This document shows positions 51,336 through 59,749 of a stretch of DNA of 64,000 nucleotides, one piece after another (position 1 is the first letter of the stretch; every line of letters starts with the position of its first letter). The DNA comes from Methylotenera_A sp046598525. GTDB lineage: Bacteria; Pseudomonadota; Gammaproteobacteria; Burkholderiales; Methylophilaceae. Where the stretch lies: positions 1 to 64,000 of the forward strand of contig JBKJIJ010000027.1 in assembly GCA_046598525.1 (NCBI GenBank), given 5' to 3'. A program made the translations under genes and the position numbers. The notes below the pieces were generated by a model. That model was not told the DNA's origin. It saw nothing but the letters and a program-made list of their open reading frames with translations, and did not search any database.

Positions 51336-52379
51336 ATGGGTTTAGCCATTAAATTAGCAGAATCTGGCAACTTGCCCGATTCAATTGTGCGTCAAGGTAT
51401 TCGGCAATTAGTCAAACAACGATTGGTAGAAATTTCAGCCAATAATTGCGAAATAGGCATGGCCAATTTGACTGAATTTGTAGCAGCGATGAATGCATCC
51501 GCCATTGCGCCTGTGCCAGAGCTAGCCAATGCGCAGCATTATGAAGTGCCTGCGGCATTTTTTCATTTTTGTTTGGGTGTTAATCGCAAATACAGCAGCT
51601 GTTTTTGGATGCCTGAAACGCAAACGTTGGATGAAGCGGAAGTATTGGCCTTAACCCAAACATGCCATCATGCCGATTTGCAAGATGGGCAGGCGATTTT
51701 AGAACTGGGTTGTGGTTGGGGTTCACTTTCACTTTGGATGGCGGCCAATTACCCGAAAGCCAGCATTACTGGCGTTTCTAACTCTAATTCGCAGCGCGAA
51801 TATATTATGAATACGGCCAGATCGCGCGGTATTACTAATCTAAACATTATTACAGCCGATATGAACAATTTTGAAGCGCCCGCTAAATATGACCGCGTGG
51901 TATCGGTTGAAATGTTTGAGCATATGCGTAATTACCAAATGTTATACGGCAAAGTGGCTAGTTGGTTAAAGCCAAAAGGTAAGTTTTTCAAACATATTTT
52001 TGTGCATCGCAATACACCTTATACATTCGATGTGAAGGCTGATGATGACCAGAATAATCAATGGATGAGCCAATTCTTTTTTAGTGGCGGCATTATGCCA
52101 AGCGACGATTTACCGCTGCATTTTCAAGATGATTTAAAGCTGATTCAACGCTGGCGCTGGGATGGCACGCATTACGAAAAAACGGCCAATGCCTGGTTAG
52201 AAAATATGGATAAAAATGCCAAAGCCATTACGCCTATTTTGGCGGCAACCTACGGCGATAAAGACGTAGAAATGTGGCGCAACCGCTGGCGCATGTTTTA
52301 CATGGCTTGCGCGGAATTATTTGGCTATAACAACGGTCAAGAATGGTGGGTAACGCACTATTTATTTGAGAAACGTTAA
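51336..52379 (+). CDS. CFA-synthase-like SAM-dependent methyltransferase (short form)
   Basis: 347 aa. SAM-binding motif ILELGCGWGSLSLWMA near residue 130, then ITGVSNSNSQREYI, VVSVEMFEHM and a C-terminal region FKHIFVHRNTPYTFDVKADDDQNNQWMSQFFFSGGIMPSDD unlike the longer CFA synthase at 58249. It resembles the subfamily to which the furan-fatty-acid methyltransferase UfaM and plant coclaurine-type methyltransferases belong (from memory). Probably methylates an unsaturated acyl chain. First gene of a tight six-gene unit following the sigma pair. Confidence 0.88.
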   Translation: MGLAIKLAESGNLPDSIVRQGIRQLVKQRLVEISANNCEIGMANLTEFVAAMNASAIAPVPELANAQHYEVPAAFFHFCLGVNRKYSSCFWMPETQTLDEAEVLALTQTCHHADLQDGQAILELGCGWGSLSLWMAANYPKASITGVSNSNSQREYIMNTARSRGITNLNIITADMNNFEAPAKYDRVVSVEMFEHMRNYQMLYGKVASWLKPKGKFFKHIFVHRNTPYTFDVKADDDQNNQWMSQFFFSGGIMPSDDLPLHFQDDLKLIQRWRWDGTHYEKTANAWLENMDKNAKAITPILAATYGDKDVEMWRNRWRMFYMACAELFGYNNGQEWWVTHYLFEKR

Positions 52380-52380
52380 A

Positions 52381-52902
52381 ATGCAGCCACGTTTGGTTGT
52401 TAATTTTATATTGTTTCAAATAGGCTGGTTTGCCTGCGTAATAGGCGCGGCCAAGCAAATGCCGTGGTTAGGCGTTGCAACGGTGCTAGCCATTGTTATT
52501 TGGCATTTAACCCAAGCCAAGCAAGCTAAAAAAGAAGTACAGCTTTTGATAATTGCACTGGTAATTGGCGGCACTTTTGACCAGATTATGCTGAACCACC
52601 AGTTAATTACTTACCAAGCGCATGGCTGGAGTAGCATGCTGGTACCAGTTTGGATTTTGGCGCTTTGGGCCGAATTTGTAACGGTATTAAATGTGAGCTT
52701 ACGTTGGATGAAAGGCCGTTGGCTAGTTGCCGTTTTATTTGGTGCCATTGGCGGGCCGCTGGCTTATATGGGCGCGGAAAAATTAGGTGCGGTAACGCTC
52801 AACCATTTACCAATAAGTTATGTAGCATTGAGTGTTGGCTGGGCATGTTTAACGCCGCTTTTATTAAAACTTTCACAAAAATTTGATGGGTTTGCAGATT
52901 AA
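52381..52902 (+). CDS. DUF2878 membrane protein
   Basis: 173 aa starting at ATG 52381, one base after the preceding stop; a TTG at 52366 lies inside the upstream gene. Five to six hydrophobic segments cover most of the chain (VVNFILFQIGWFACVIGAA; WLGVATVLAIVIWHL; LLIIALVIGGTFDQIMLN; SSMLVPVWILALWAEFVTVLN; WLVAVLFGAIGGPLAYMGAEKLGAV; ALSVGWACLTPLLLKL), matching DUF2878. Inner-membrane location; function unknown. The family recurs next to CFA synthase, DUF1365 and FAD-oxidoreductase genes. Confidence 0.87.
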   Translation: MQPRLVVNFILFQIGWFACVIGAAKQMPWLGVATVLAIVIWHLTQAKQAKKEVQLLIIALVIGGTFDQIMLNHQLITYQAHGWSSMLVPVWILALWAEFVTVLNVSLRWMKGRWLVAVLFGAIGGPLAYMGAEKLGAVTLNHLPISYVALSVGWACLTPLLLKLSQKFDGFAD

Positions 52903-52904
52903 AA

Positions 52905-53678
52905 ATGTTTAATTGGTCTATTTATTTATACAGCTTAGTGGCTATTGGCTTGTTTGCGCTAATGGGCTGGATGATTAGCTTAATTCGCGACAACGTAACG
53001 CATGTGGATAGCATGTGGAGCCTATTTTTTGTGCTGGCCAGCTTTACCAGCGCCCTATTTGTGTTTGATAGCTCGCCACGCATTTTATTGGTTTTAAGCT
53101 TGGTTTCAGTTTGGGCCATTCGCCTGTGCGCTTACCTTACTTGGCGCAATTGGGGCCCGCACGAAGATCACCGTTATGTTGAAATTAGACGAAATAACGA
53201 GCCGCATTTTTGGCTAAAAAGTAGTTATATAATTTTTGGCTTACAAGGCATTTTGGCTTGGATTATTTCGCTATCTTTATACGGCGCTATTGATTCAAAT
53301 GCGCCAATGAACGCGCTAGATTACTTTGGTTTTGTTTTATTTGTGTTTGGTTTTTATTGGGAAACGCTTGCCGATTGGCAATTAAGCCAATTTAAAGCCA
53401 ATCCATCTAACAAAGGCAAAGTGCTAGATAGCGGCTTGTGGCGTTATAGCCGCCACCCCAATTATTTTGGCGAATGCTGTGTGTGGTGGGGCTTTTATCT
53501 TATTGCGCTGGCAGGCGGCGCTTGGTGGGCGATTATCTCCCCTCTTTTAATGACTTTGTTATTGCTTAAAGTAAGCGGCGTAAGCCTATTAGAGAAAGAT
53601 ATTGTTGAACGTAGGCCCGAATATGTTGCCTATATCAAAAGCACCAATAGCTTTATTCCTGGCTTACCCAAACAATAG
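52905..53678 (+). CDS. DUF1295 / steroid-5-alpha-reductase-like membrane protein
   Basis: 257 aa, about six to seven transmembrane segments. The C-terminal signature GKVLDSGLWRYSRHPNYFGECCVWWGFYLIALAGG is diagnostic for DUF1295 and related ICMT/steroid-reductase membrane enzymes, which bind NADPH or SAM. Two bases after DUF2878 and within the lipid unit. Likely a redox step on a lipid or isoprenoid; not demonstrated. Confidence 0.9.
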   Translation: MFNWSIYLYSLVAIGLFALMGWMISLIRDNVTHVDSMWSLFFVLASFTSALFVFDSSPRILLVLSLVSVWAIRLCAYLTWRNWGPHEDHRYVEIRRNNEPHFWLKSSYIIFGLQGILAWIISLSLYGAIDSNAPMNALDYFGFVLFVFGFYWETLADWQLSQFKANPSNKGKVLDSGLWRYSRHPNYFGECCVWWGFYLIALAGGAWWAIISPLLMTLLLLKVSGVSLLEKDIVERRPEYVAYIKSTNSFIPGLPKQ

Positions 53679-53706
53679 ATTTTTTGAATTTAATCAAGAG
53701 GTTGCA

Positions 53707-54342
53707 ATGTTTCAAATCCAATCGGCATTATTAATGACTGCCGTAATTAGTATAGCTAGCCCTGTTATGGCCGAAGAATGGGCGTTTGATGTGTTTTTAG
53801 ATAAAAATAAAATCGGCAAACATACCTTTACGCTAGACCAAAACCGCCAGCTAACCAGCCGCGCAAAATTTAACGTAAAAGTGCTTTTTATTAATGCATA
53901 TAGTTACGATCACGTGGCTAAAGAGCAATGGAATGAGGATTGTTTAGCCAAAATTGAAGCCAATACCACCGAAAATAAAGTGGTTACCAATATTAAAGGC
54001 GCGCAAAAAGATGCAGGTTTTGAAGTATCGGATGGCAAAAAAACGCAAAATCTAAATAGCTGTGCCATGACGTTTGCCTATTGGAATCCTAAAATCCTCA
54101 CCCAATCCAAATTGCTTAATCCGCAAAATGCCGAATATTTAGATACGCAATTTGAAAAGCTGGCGGCAGAAACCATTACGGTAAAAGGCAAGCCGGTAGA
54201 AACCACCCACTACAAACTTAAAGGTAGTTTAAATGGCAAAAGCAAACTCAATATTGATCTTTGGTACAACCTTAAAAACGAATGGGTAGCCTTAAAATCC
54301 ACTACGCCAGAAGGCTACATAATCAACTATAAGTTGATTTAA
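53707..54342 (+). CDS. DUF6134-like exported protein
   Basis: 211 aa from ATG 53707, where AAGAGG and a signal peptide (SALLMTAVISIASPVMAEE) fit; an upstream frame from 53602 only overlaps the preceding gene. Mature protein: WAFDVFLDKNKIGKHTFTL...AYSYDHVAKEQWNEDCLAKIEANTTENKV...SCAMTFAYWNPKILTQSKLLNPQ...HYKLKGSLNGKSKLNIDLWYN. This fits the DUF6134 (DUF3108-like) periplasmic beta proteins. Two cysteines could form a disulfide. Function unknown; a lipid- or lipoprotein-binding role is plausible next to lipocalin. Confidence 0.85.
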   Translation: MFQIQSALLMTAVISIASPVMAEEWAFDVFLDKNKIGKHTFTLDQNRQLTSRAKFNVKVLFINAYSYDHVAKEQWNEDCLAKIEANTTENKVVTNIKGAQKDAGFEVSDGKKTQNLNSCAMTFAYWNPKILTQSKLLNPQNAEYLDTQFEKLAAETITVKGKPVETTHYKLKGSLNGKSKLNIDLWYNLKNEWVALKSTTPEGYIINYKLI

Positions 54343-54348
54343 ATCATC

Positions 54349-54918
54349 ATGTTAAATTACAAACTTAAAGTATTACTTATTCTACTATTTAGCTGGTTAA
54401 TTGCTGGCTGTGCGAGTACAAAAATGGATTCAATTGCCACCGTTAATAAAGTCGATTTGCCGCGTTTTATGGGTGATTGGTATGTGATTGCGGCGATTCC
54501 AACCGCGATTGAAACGCAATCTTACAACGCGATTGAGAATTACAAATTAGAGCCAGATGGCAGCATTGCTACCACTTTCACCTATTACAAAGGTGCTTTT
54601 GATGGCCCGCTTAAAACCTATAAACCGCGCGGATTTGTAGTGAAAGACACCGGCAATGCGCTTTGGGGCATGCAATTTATTTGGCCGATTAAGGCCGAAT
54701 ATCGCATTGCTTATTTAGATGATGATTATCAGCAAACTGTGATTGCACGTAACGCGCGTGATTATGTGTGGATTATGGCGCGCACGCCACAAATTGATGA
54801 TGCTAAATATGCTGAATTAACACAGTTGGTTAAAAGCATGGGATATGACACAGCCAAGTTGCGCAAAGTACCGCAAAGCTGGACTAACGTTAAAAGAAGT
54901 ATTAAAAAGGCTGAGTAA
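54349..54918 (+). CDS. blc: Bacterial lipocalin (Blc-like lipoprotein)
   Basis: 189 aa. The lipobox IAGC predicts an outer-membrane-anchored Cys near residue 21. Lipocalin signatures are present: the first motif DLPRFMGDWYVIAAIPT, then YNAIENYKLEPDGSIATTFTYYKG, WPIKAEYRIAYLDDDYQQTVIARNARDYVWIMARTPQIDDAKY. Blc-type lipocalins bind fatty acids or lysophospholipids and are induced by envelope stress. Sits between DUF6134 and desaturase genes in a tight unit (six and three bases to the neighbours). Confidence 0.93.
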   Translation: MLNYKLKVLLILLFSWLIAGCASTKMDSIATVNKVDLPRFMGDWYVIAAIPTAIETQSYNAIENYKLEPDGSIATTFTYYKGAFDGPLKTYKPRGFVVKDTGNALWGMQFIWPIKAEYRIAYLDDDYQQTVIARNARDYVWIMARTPQIDDAKYAELTQLVKSMGYDTAKLRKVPQSWTNVKRSIKKAE

Positions 54919-54921
54919 TCC

Positions 54922-55863
54922 ATGGCAAGCAAGCGTCCTTTTTTAAGTACTTTAAGCAGCTGGCTAGATAACGATGCGCTGGGCGAGAATGCCAATCAAG
55001 AAGCCGAACATCGCATTGATTATTGGCGCGTTATCCCTTTTGTTGCCATGCATTTAGCTTGCTTTGCCTTATTTTGGGTGGGTTACAGCGCATTTGCCAT
55101 TATTTTTGCAATAGCGCTTTACGGCATTAGAATGTTCGCGATTACTGGCTTTTACCACCGCTATTTTTCACATAAAGCGTTTCAAACCAGCCGTTTTGGG
55201 CAATTTTTATTTGCCGTTTTAGGCGCAACCGCCGTGCAACGTGGCCCATTGTGGTGGGCCGCACACCATCGCAATCATCACAGCCATTCAGATGAAGAAA
55301 ACGATGCGCACTCCCCCGTTCAGCATGGTTTTTTGTGGAGTCATATCGGTTGGTTTTTATCACGCAGCAATTTTCACACTCAATTTGATCGTGTAAAAGA
55401 GCTGGCAAAATTCCCCGAATTACGTTTTTTAGACCGCTTTGATGTGTTGATTCCAGTGATGTTTGCCTTAGGAATTTTTGCTTTAGGTGCCCTATTAGAA
55501 AATTACGCGCCAAGCTTGCAAACAAACGGCTGGCAGTTGCTAGTTTGGGGCTTTGTTATTTCTACTGTGGCTTTGTATCACGCCACTTTTAGCGTTAATT
55601 CATTAGCGCATACTTGGGGCAAACGCCGCTATGCCACGCGCGACCAAAGCCGCAACAACTTGTTAATCGCGCTTTTGACATTAGGCGAAGGCTGGCATAA
55701 CAACCATCACCACTACCCAGGCGCCGCAAAACAAGGCTTTTACTGGTGGGAAATCGATTTTACCTATTACGGTTTGCGCCTATTAGCCGCCACAGGGCTT
55801 ATTTGGAATTTGCGCAAAGTACCTATTGAAATTCGTGAAGCCAAACAATATAAAAATCAGTAA
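54922..55863 (+). CDS. Acyl-CoA/acyl-lipid desaturase
   Basis: 313 aa, membrane di-iron desaturase of the OLE1/delta-9 type. All three His boxes are present: HRYFSH (about residue 79), HRNHH (about 117) and HNNHHH (about 259), within hydrophobic segments. Introduces a cis double bond in saturated acyl chains using O2. The product would feed the methyltransferases encoded on either side. Last gene of the six-gene unit; a 232-bp gap follows. Confidence 0.93.
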   Translation: MASKRPFLSTLSSWLDNDALGENANQEAEHRIDYWRVIPFVAMHLACFALFWVGYSAFAIIFAIALYGIRMFAITGFYHRYFSHKAFQTSRFGQFLFAVLGATAVQRGPLWWAAHHRNHHSHSDEENDAHSPVQHGFLWSHIGWFLSRSNFHTQFDRVKELAKFPELRFLDRFDVLIPVMFALGIFALGALLENYAPSLQTNGWQLLVWGFVISTVALYHATFSVNSLAHTWGKRRYATRDQSRNNLLIALLTLGEGWHNNHHHYPGAAKQGFYWWEIDFTYYGLRLLAATGLIWNLRKVPIEIREAKQYKNQ

Positions 55864-56004
55864 TACAAAAACTAACCCTAAAAAAATTAGAAATAGAATG
55901 AAAAGAATGCCACTAAAAAATGAAAATGATTTGTACAAACATAGAATTTTGGGATGCAGTGCAAGGTACTTTAAGAATTAAAGCATTGAACGCAAAAACC
56001 TGAA

Positions 56005-56033
56005 TGTACATTTGCATGCAAATTAAAGTACAT
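56005..56033. other. Nested palindrome upstream of the FAD oxidoreductase gene
   Basis: ATTTGCATGCAAAT (56010-56023) is a perfect 14-bp palindrome, flanked by TGTACA on the left and, four bases further on, GTACAT on the right. It lies about 65 bp before the gene at 56096. It differs from the Crp-like operator family. Role unknown. Confidence 0.4.
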
Positions 56034-56095
56034 GAGGATTACGAGCACCTCGCAACGCAGTAATGCGCCCAAAAAATATGTTTTAGAGATTATTT

Positions 56096-57382
56096 ATGAA
56101 TATCGCCATTATTGGCAGCGGAATCGCTGGCAACATCATCGCTCATCACCTACATAAAGAACATGCCATCACTGTTTTTGAGTCCAATAGCCATATTGGC
56201 GGCCATACGCATACGCATGATATTGAATTAATGGGTAAAAATTATGCGGTAGACACGGGTTTTATTGTGTTTAACGACCGCACTTATCCGCACTTTATTG
56301 AGATGCTAGACGCGCAAAAAGTGGCATGGCAGCCCAGCCAAATGAGCTTTAGTGTGCGCAATGAACTGACAGGATTGGAGTACAACGGCACCACCTTAAA
56401 TAGCTTATTTGCGCAACGGCGCAATTTTTTTAAACCCAGCTTTTACGGCATGATTCGCGATATTTTGCGTTTTAATAAACAGGCGCTGGCTTTACTAAAA
56501 AGCGATAGCGAGATTAAATTAGGCGATTATTTAACGCAAAATAATTACAAGCCAGCTTTTATAAATAATTATATTGTGCCAATGGGCGCGGCAATTTGGT
56601 CTACCGACGCCGCGCAGATGTTGGATTTTCCGGCACGTTTTTTGGTGCGATTTTTTCACCACCACGGCATGTTAACGGTTAACAACAGGCCGCAATGGCG
56701 CACCATTACTGGCGGTTCAGCCAGATACGTTGAAAAGCTAACGGAAGATTTTAAATTTAAAATTAAGCTCAATACGCCAGTAGCCAGTGTGCAAAGGCTT
56801 AAAAGTAGCGTTAACATTAAGCTTAAAAATGGCATAGAGCAAAGTTTTGACTATGTATTTTTTGCTTGCCATAGCGACCAAGCCTTAAAAATATTGGGGG
56901 ACGATGCCAGTGAGCTAGAACGCGAAATTTTAGGCGCGATTCCTTATCAAGAAAATACCGTGTATTTGCATCACGATGCCAGCTTGTTGCCAAAGCGCAA
57001 ATTGGCTTGGGCGGCTTGGAATTACCATGTAACGGCTAAACCATCAAACACTAAGTCAGCAGACCTTGAGCAATCAAACAAGGTACAAGTGACTTACAAC
57101 ATGAATATTTTGCAAAATATTCAATCACCTGAGCCGATTTTGGTGACGCTAAACCACACTGACTTTATTAATCCGGCCAAAGTGATTAAGCGGCTTAAAT
57201 ATACGCACCCTATTTTTACCTTGGCCGGCGTGGCAGCGCAACCAAGGCATGCTGAAATTAGCGGGCCAAACTTAACCGCTTATGCAGGTGCCTATTGGTT
57301 AAACGGCTTTCATGAAGATGGTGTTGCCAGTGCGCTAAATGCGCTAAAGCACTTTAAAACGCATACTGAGCAAGCAGCCTGA
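56096..57382 (+). CDS. FAD-dependent amine-oxidase-like oxidoreductase (lipid cluster)
   Basis: 428 aa. The N-terminal FAD Rossmann motif IAIIGSGIAGNIIAHHL and IGGHTHTHDI are followed by VDTGFIVFNDRTYPHF and a C-terminal FAD-contact region (AYAGAYWLNGFHEDGVASALNAL). This is the NAD/FAD-binding 'predicted flavoprotein' type that recurs with DUF1365 and CFA synthase; its alphaproteobacterial counterpart UfaD takes part in furan-fatty-acid formation (recalled, not verified). Probably oxidises a methylated acyl chain. DUF1365 starts three bases after its stop. Confidence 0.9.
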   Translation: MNIAIIGSGIAGNIIAHHLHKEHAITVFESNSHIGGHTHTHDIELMGKNYAVDTGFIVFNDRTYPHFIEMLDAQKVAWQPSQMSFSVRNELTGLEYNGTTLNSLFAQRRNFFKPSFYGMIRDILRFNKQALALLKSDSEIKLGDYLTQNNYKPAFINNYIVPMGAAIWSTDAAQMLDFPARFLVRFFHHHGMLTVNNRPQWRTITGGSARYVEKLTEDFKFKIKLNTPVASVQRLKSSVNIKLKNGIEQSFDYVFFACHSDQALKILGDDASELEREILGAIPYQENTVYLHHDASLLPKRKLAWAAWNYHVTAKPSNTKSADLEQSNKVQVTYNMNILQNIQSPEPILVTLNHTDFINPAKVIKRLKYTHPIFTLAGVAAQPRHAEISGPNLTAYAGAYWLNGFHEDGVASALNALKHFKTHTEQAA

Positions 57383-57385
57383 AGC

Positions 57386-58150
57386 ATGAATAGCGCCATC
57401 TACAAAGGTTGGGTTGCGCATCAACGTTATGCCCCTAAAGCGCATGGTTTTAACTATCGCGTTTTTATGATGTATCTTGATTTAGATGAATTACCGCAGC
57501 TGTTTAATCAATCGCGATTCTGGTCGCTAGAAACAGCAAATATCGCCCAATTTAAGCGTGCGGATTATTACGGCAACCCGGCAAAACCACTTAAAGCAGA
57601 AATCAGCGATTTAATTACAGCCGCTACCAGCCAAGCGCCGCGCGGCGCGATTCGGCTGCTAACGAATATGCGCTATTTTGGCCATTGCTTTAACCCTGCC
57701 AGTTTTTACTATTGCTTTGAGGCAGATGGCAGCACCTTGCAAGCCATTGTTACACATATTACCAATACGCCTTGGGGTGAAGATTATGCTTATGTGCATG
57801 ATTACGCTAAAGAAAAATTAGTGAATCCCACCAAAAATGGCGAATTAACCGCCTTTAAATTGCATAAAGATTTTCATGTTTCGCCGTTTATGCCAATGGA
57901 TATTGAATACGATTGGGCGTTTAAGCTAGAGGGTAATCAGCTTTTAGTGCGCATGAAAAATCTGCAAAATAATCAACAGCTATTTAACGCCACGCTAGAT
58001 TTAAAGCGGCATGAAATCACAGAATCCGCTTTAAATTGGTTATTGATTCAATATCCGTTAATGACCATCAAGGTAGTGGCCGCGATTTACTGGAATGCGC
58101 TTAAATTATGGTTAAAGCGTGTACCGTTTTATTCGCACCCAAGCCCGTAA
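57386..58150 (+). CDS. DUF1365-family protein
   Basis: 254 aa. Family landmarks: YKGWVAHQRYAPKAHGFNYRVFMMYLDLDELP near the start, LLTNMRYFGHCFNPASFYYCF and HKDFHVSPFMPMDIEYDW. No signal peptide; a hydrophobic C-terminal stretch (LIQYPLMTIKVVAAIYWNALKLWL) suggests membrane association. Almost always linked with the FAD oxidoreductase upstream and a CFA synthase downstream, as here. Biochemical activity not established. Confidence 0.92.
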   Translation: MNSAIYKGWVAHQRYAPKAHGFNYRVFMMYLDLDELPQLFNQSRFWSLETANIAQFKRADYYGNPAKPLKAEISDLITAATSQAPRGAIRLLTNMRYFGHCFNPASFYYCFEADGSTLQAIVTHITNTPWGEDYAYVHDYAKEKLVNPTKNGELTAFKLHKDFHVSPFMPMDIEYDWAFKLEGNQLLVRMKNLQNNQQLFNATLDLKRHEITESALNWLLIQYPLMTIKVVAAIYWNALKLWLKRVPFYSHPSP

Positions 58151-58212
58151 GTATTGAACACGATTGAACAAAGTAGCGCACTAATCAGTCATTAACCATG
58201 ATGCATTCATTT

Positions 58213-58243
58213 TGAATCCGAAATATAAAAGATAGCGTATAAA
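58213..58243 (+). promoter_or_regulatory. Candidate ECF-type promoter before the CFA synthase gene
   Basis: TGAATC, a 17-base spacer, then CGTATAAA, ending about five bases before the first possible start (58249). Shared with the sequence at 48148 before DUF3034. If real, the transcript start would fall near or past 58249, favouring the ATG at 58258 or later. Confidence 0.3.
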
Positions 58244-58248
58244 TCCTA

Positions 58249-59544
58249 ATGAATACTATGACAAACAACCCCACCGCCGCACAAGAAACCCTAACTACTG
58301 GCCTTAAACAAAAAAGCCGCTCAAAGTGGGTGGCTAATTTTGCTAAAGCGCAGATTTTAAAGCGGCTAAATAACTTACAAATAGGCTGTTTGACCATAAT
58401 TGATGGCCAAGAAAAACATGTATTTGGCCAAATTGCTAATAATAAAGTTGATAGCATTAAAGCCACTATTTACGTGAGCGACCCACGCTTTTATGGCGAA
58501 ATTGCCTTTGGCGGCAGCATTGGCGCGGGTGAGGCCTATATGCTGGGCTATTGGACTAGTGATAATCTGACCGATGTGATTCGGCTAATGTGTGTGAATC
58601 AACAGGTGATGGATACGCTGGAAGGCGGCTACCAGAGGGCGACTAAGCCGCTGATGAAAGTGCTGCATTGGCTAAATAGCAACACCACAGAAGGCAGCCG
58701 CAAGAACATTGCCGCACATTATGATTTGGGTAACGATTTTTTTAAACTTTGGCTAGACCCAAGCATGATGTATTCGTCTGGCATTTTTGAGCATGCTAAT
58801 AGCACTTTAGAAGCGGCATCATTCAAAAAATTAAAAGTAATTTGCGATAAATTAGACTTAAAAACCACCGACCATCTAGTGGAAATTGGCACCGGCTGGG
58901 GTGGTTTTGCCATTTTTGCAGCAAGGCATTATGGCTGCAAAGTCACCACCACTACCATTTCAAAACAGCAATATGCATTAGCGGTTGAACGTGTAAAAGC
59001 GGCTAACTTAGATTCCGTAATAACGGTTTTATTAAATGATTACAGAGACTTAGAAGGAAAATTTGATAAACTAGTTTCAATTGAAATGGTTGAAGCAGTT
59101 GGGCATCAATTTTACGATACCTATTTTGCTAAAGTTGGCTCATTGCTCAAACCAGATGGCTTAGCCTTGATTCAAGCCATCACCATTAGCGACCAACGTT
59201 TTGAATCCGCCAAAAACAGCGTGGATTTTATTCAACGCTATATTTTTCCGGGTTCATGCATTCCATCCAACACCGCCATGTTAAATAGCATCACCAAAAC
59301 TAGCGATATGCGATTATTCGATTGCGAAGATATTGGCCCACATTACGCCACCACGCTAGCCGCTTGGCGCGAAAACTTTCTCGCACAAATCGATGCCGTG
59401 CGCAAACTGGGCTACTCAGAAGAGTTTATTAAGATGTGGGAATTTTATTTATGCTACTGCGAAGGCGGCTTTGCAGAACGCGCGCTGGGCGATGTGCATT
59501 TATTATTAGCCAAACCAGATAATCGCAGAGCGGCGCTTATTTAG
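58249..59544 (+). CDS. cfa: Cyclopropane-fatty-acyl-phospholipid synthase family methyltransferase
   Basis: 431 aa. An N-terminal lipid-binding domain (IYVSDPRFYGEIAFGGSIGAGEAYMLGYWTSDNLTDVIRL) precedes the catalytic domain (NIAAHYDLGNDFFKLWLDPSMMYSSGIF; LVEIGTGWGGFAIFAARHYGCKVTTTTIS; SIEMVEAVGHQFYDTYF; FIQRYIFPGSCIPS). It transfers a methylene from SAM to double bonds of membrane phospholipids. An ATG at 58258 is an alternative start. A conserved partner of the DUF1365/FAD genes before it. Together with the shorter methyltransferase at 51336, two distinct acyl methylations are possible. Confidence 0.93.
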   Translation: MNTMTNNPTAAQETLTTGLKQKSRSKWVANFAKAQILKRLNNLQIGCLTIIDGQEKHVFGQIANNKVDSIKATIYVSDPRFYGEIAFGGSIGAGEAYMLGYWTSDNLTDVIRLMCVNQQVMDTLEGGYQRATKPLMKVLHWLNSNTTEGSRKNIAAHYDLGNDFFKLWLDPSMMYSSGIFEHANSTLEAASFKKLKVICDKLDLKTTDHLVEIGTGWGGFAIFAARHYGCKVTTTTISKQQYALAVERVKAANLDSVITVLLNDYRDLEGKFDKLVSIEMVEAVGHQFYDTYFAKVGSLLKPDGLALIQAITISDQRFESAKNSVDFIQRYIFPGSCIPSNTAMLNSITKTSDMRLFDCEDIGPHYATTLAAWRENFLAQIDAVRKLGYSEEFIKMWEFYLCYCEGGFAERALGDVHLLLAKPDNRRAALI

Positions 59545-59589
59545 AGGCTTATGAGCCAACCCTAATTAAATCAAAAACCGCTCAATTTC

Positions 59590-59660
59590 GTCATTCCCGC
59601 GCAGGCGGGAATCCAGCTCAGTAGTTAATTAGCCCAAATTCCCGCCTGCGCGGCAGCGAC
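59590..59660. repeat. 71-bp dispersed palindromic element, copy 2 (inverted)
   Basis: Same 71-bp length and 23-base loop as copy 1 at 43975; its loop matches the reverse complement of copy 1's loop at about 17 of 23 positions, so it is the same element in opposite orientation. The right arm has diverged at four positions. Lies between cfa and mnmD. Confidence 0.85.
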
Positions 59661-59749
59661 TGAATGATGTTTTGTAAAGATTAAAGCATATGCGCTAAAT
59701 GGCTAGTATGCTTTAAAATGTTAATTGATTTAGTTACCAATTTAAATGC

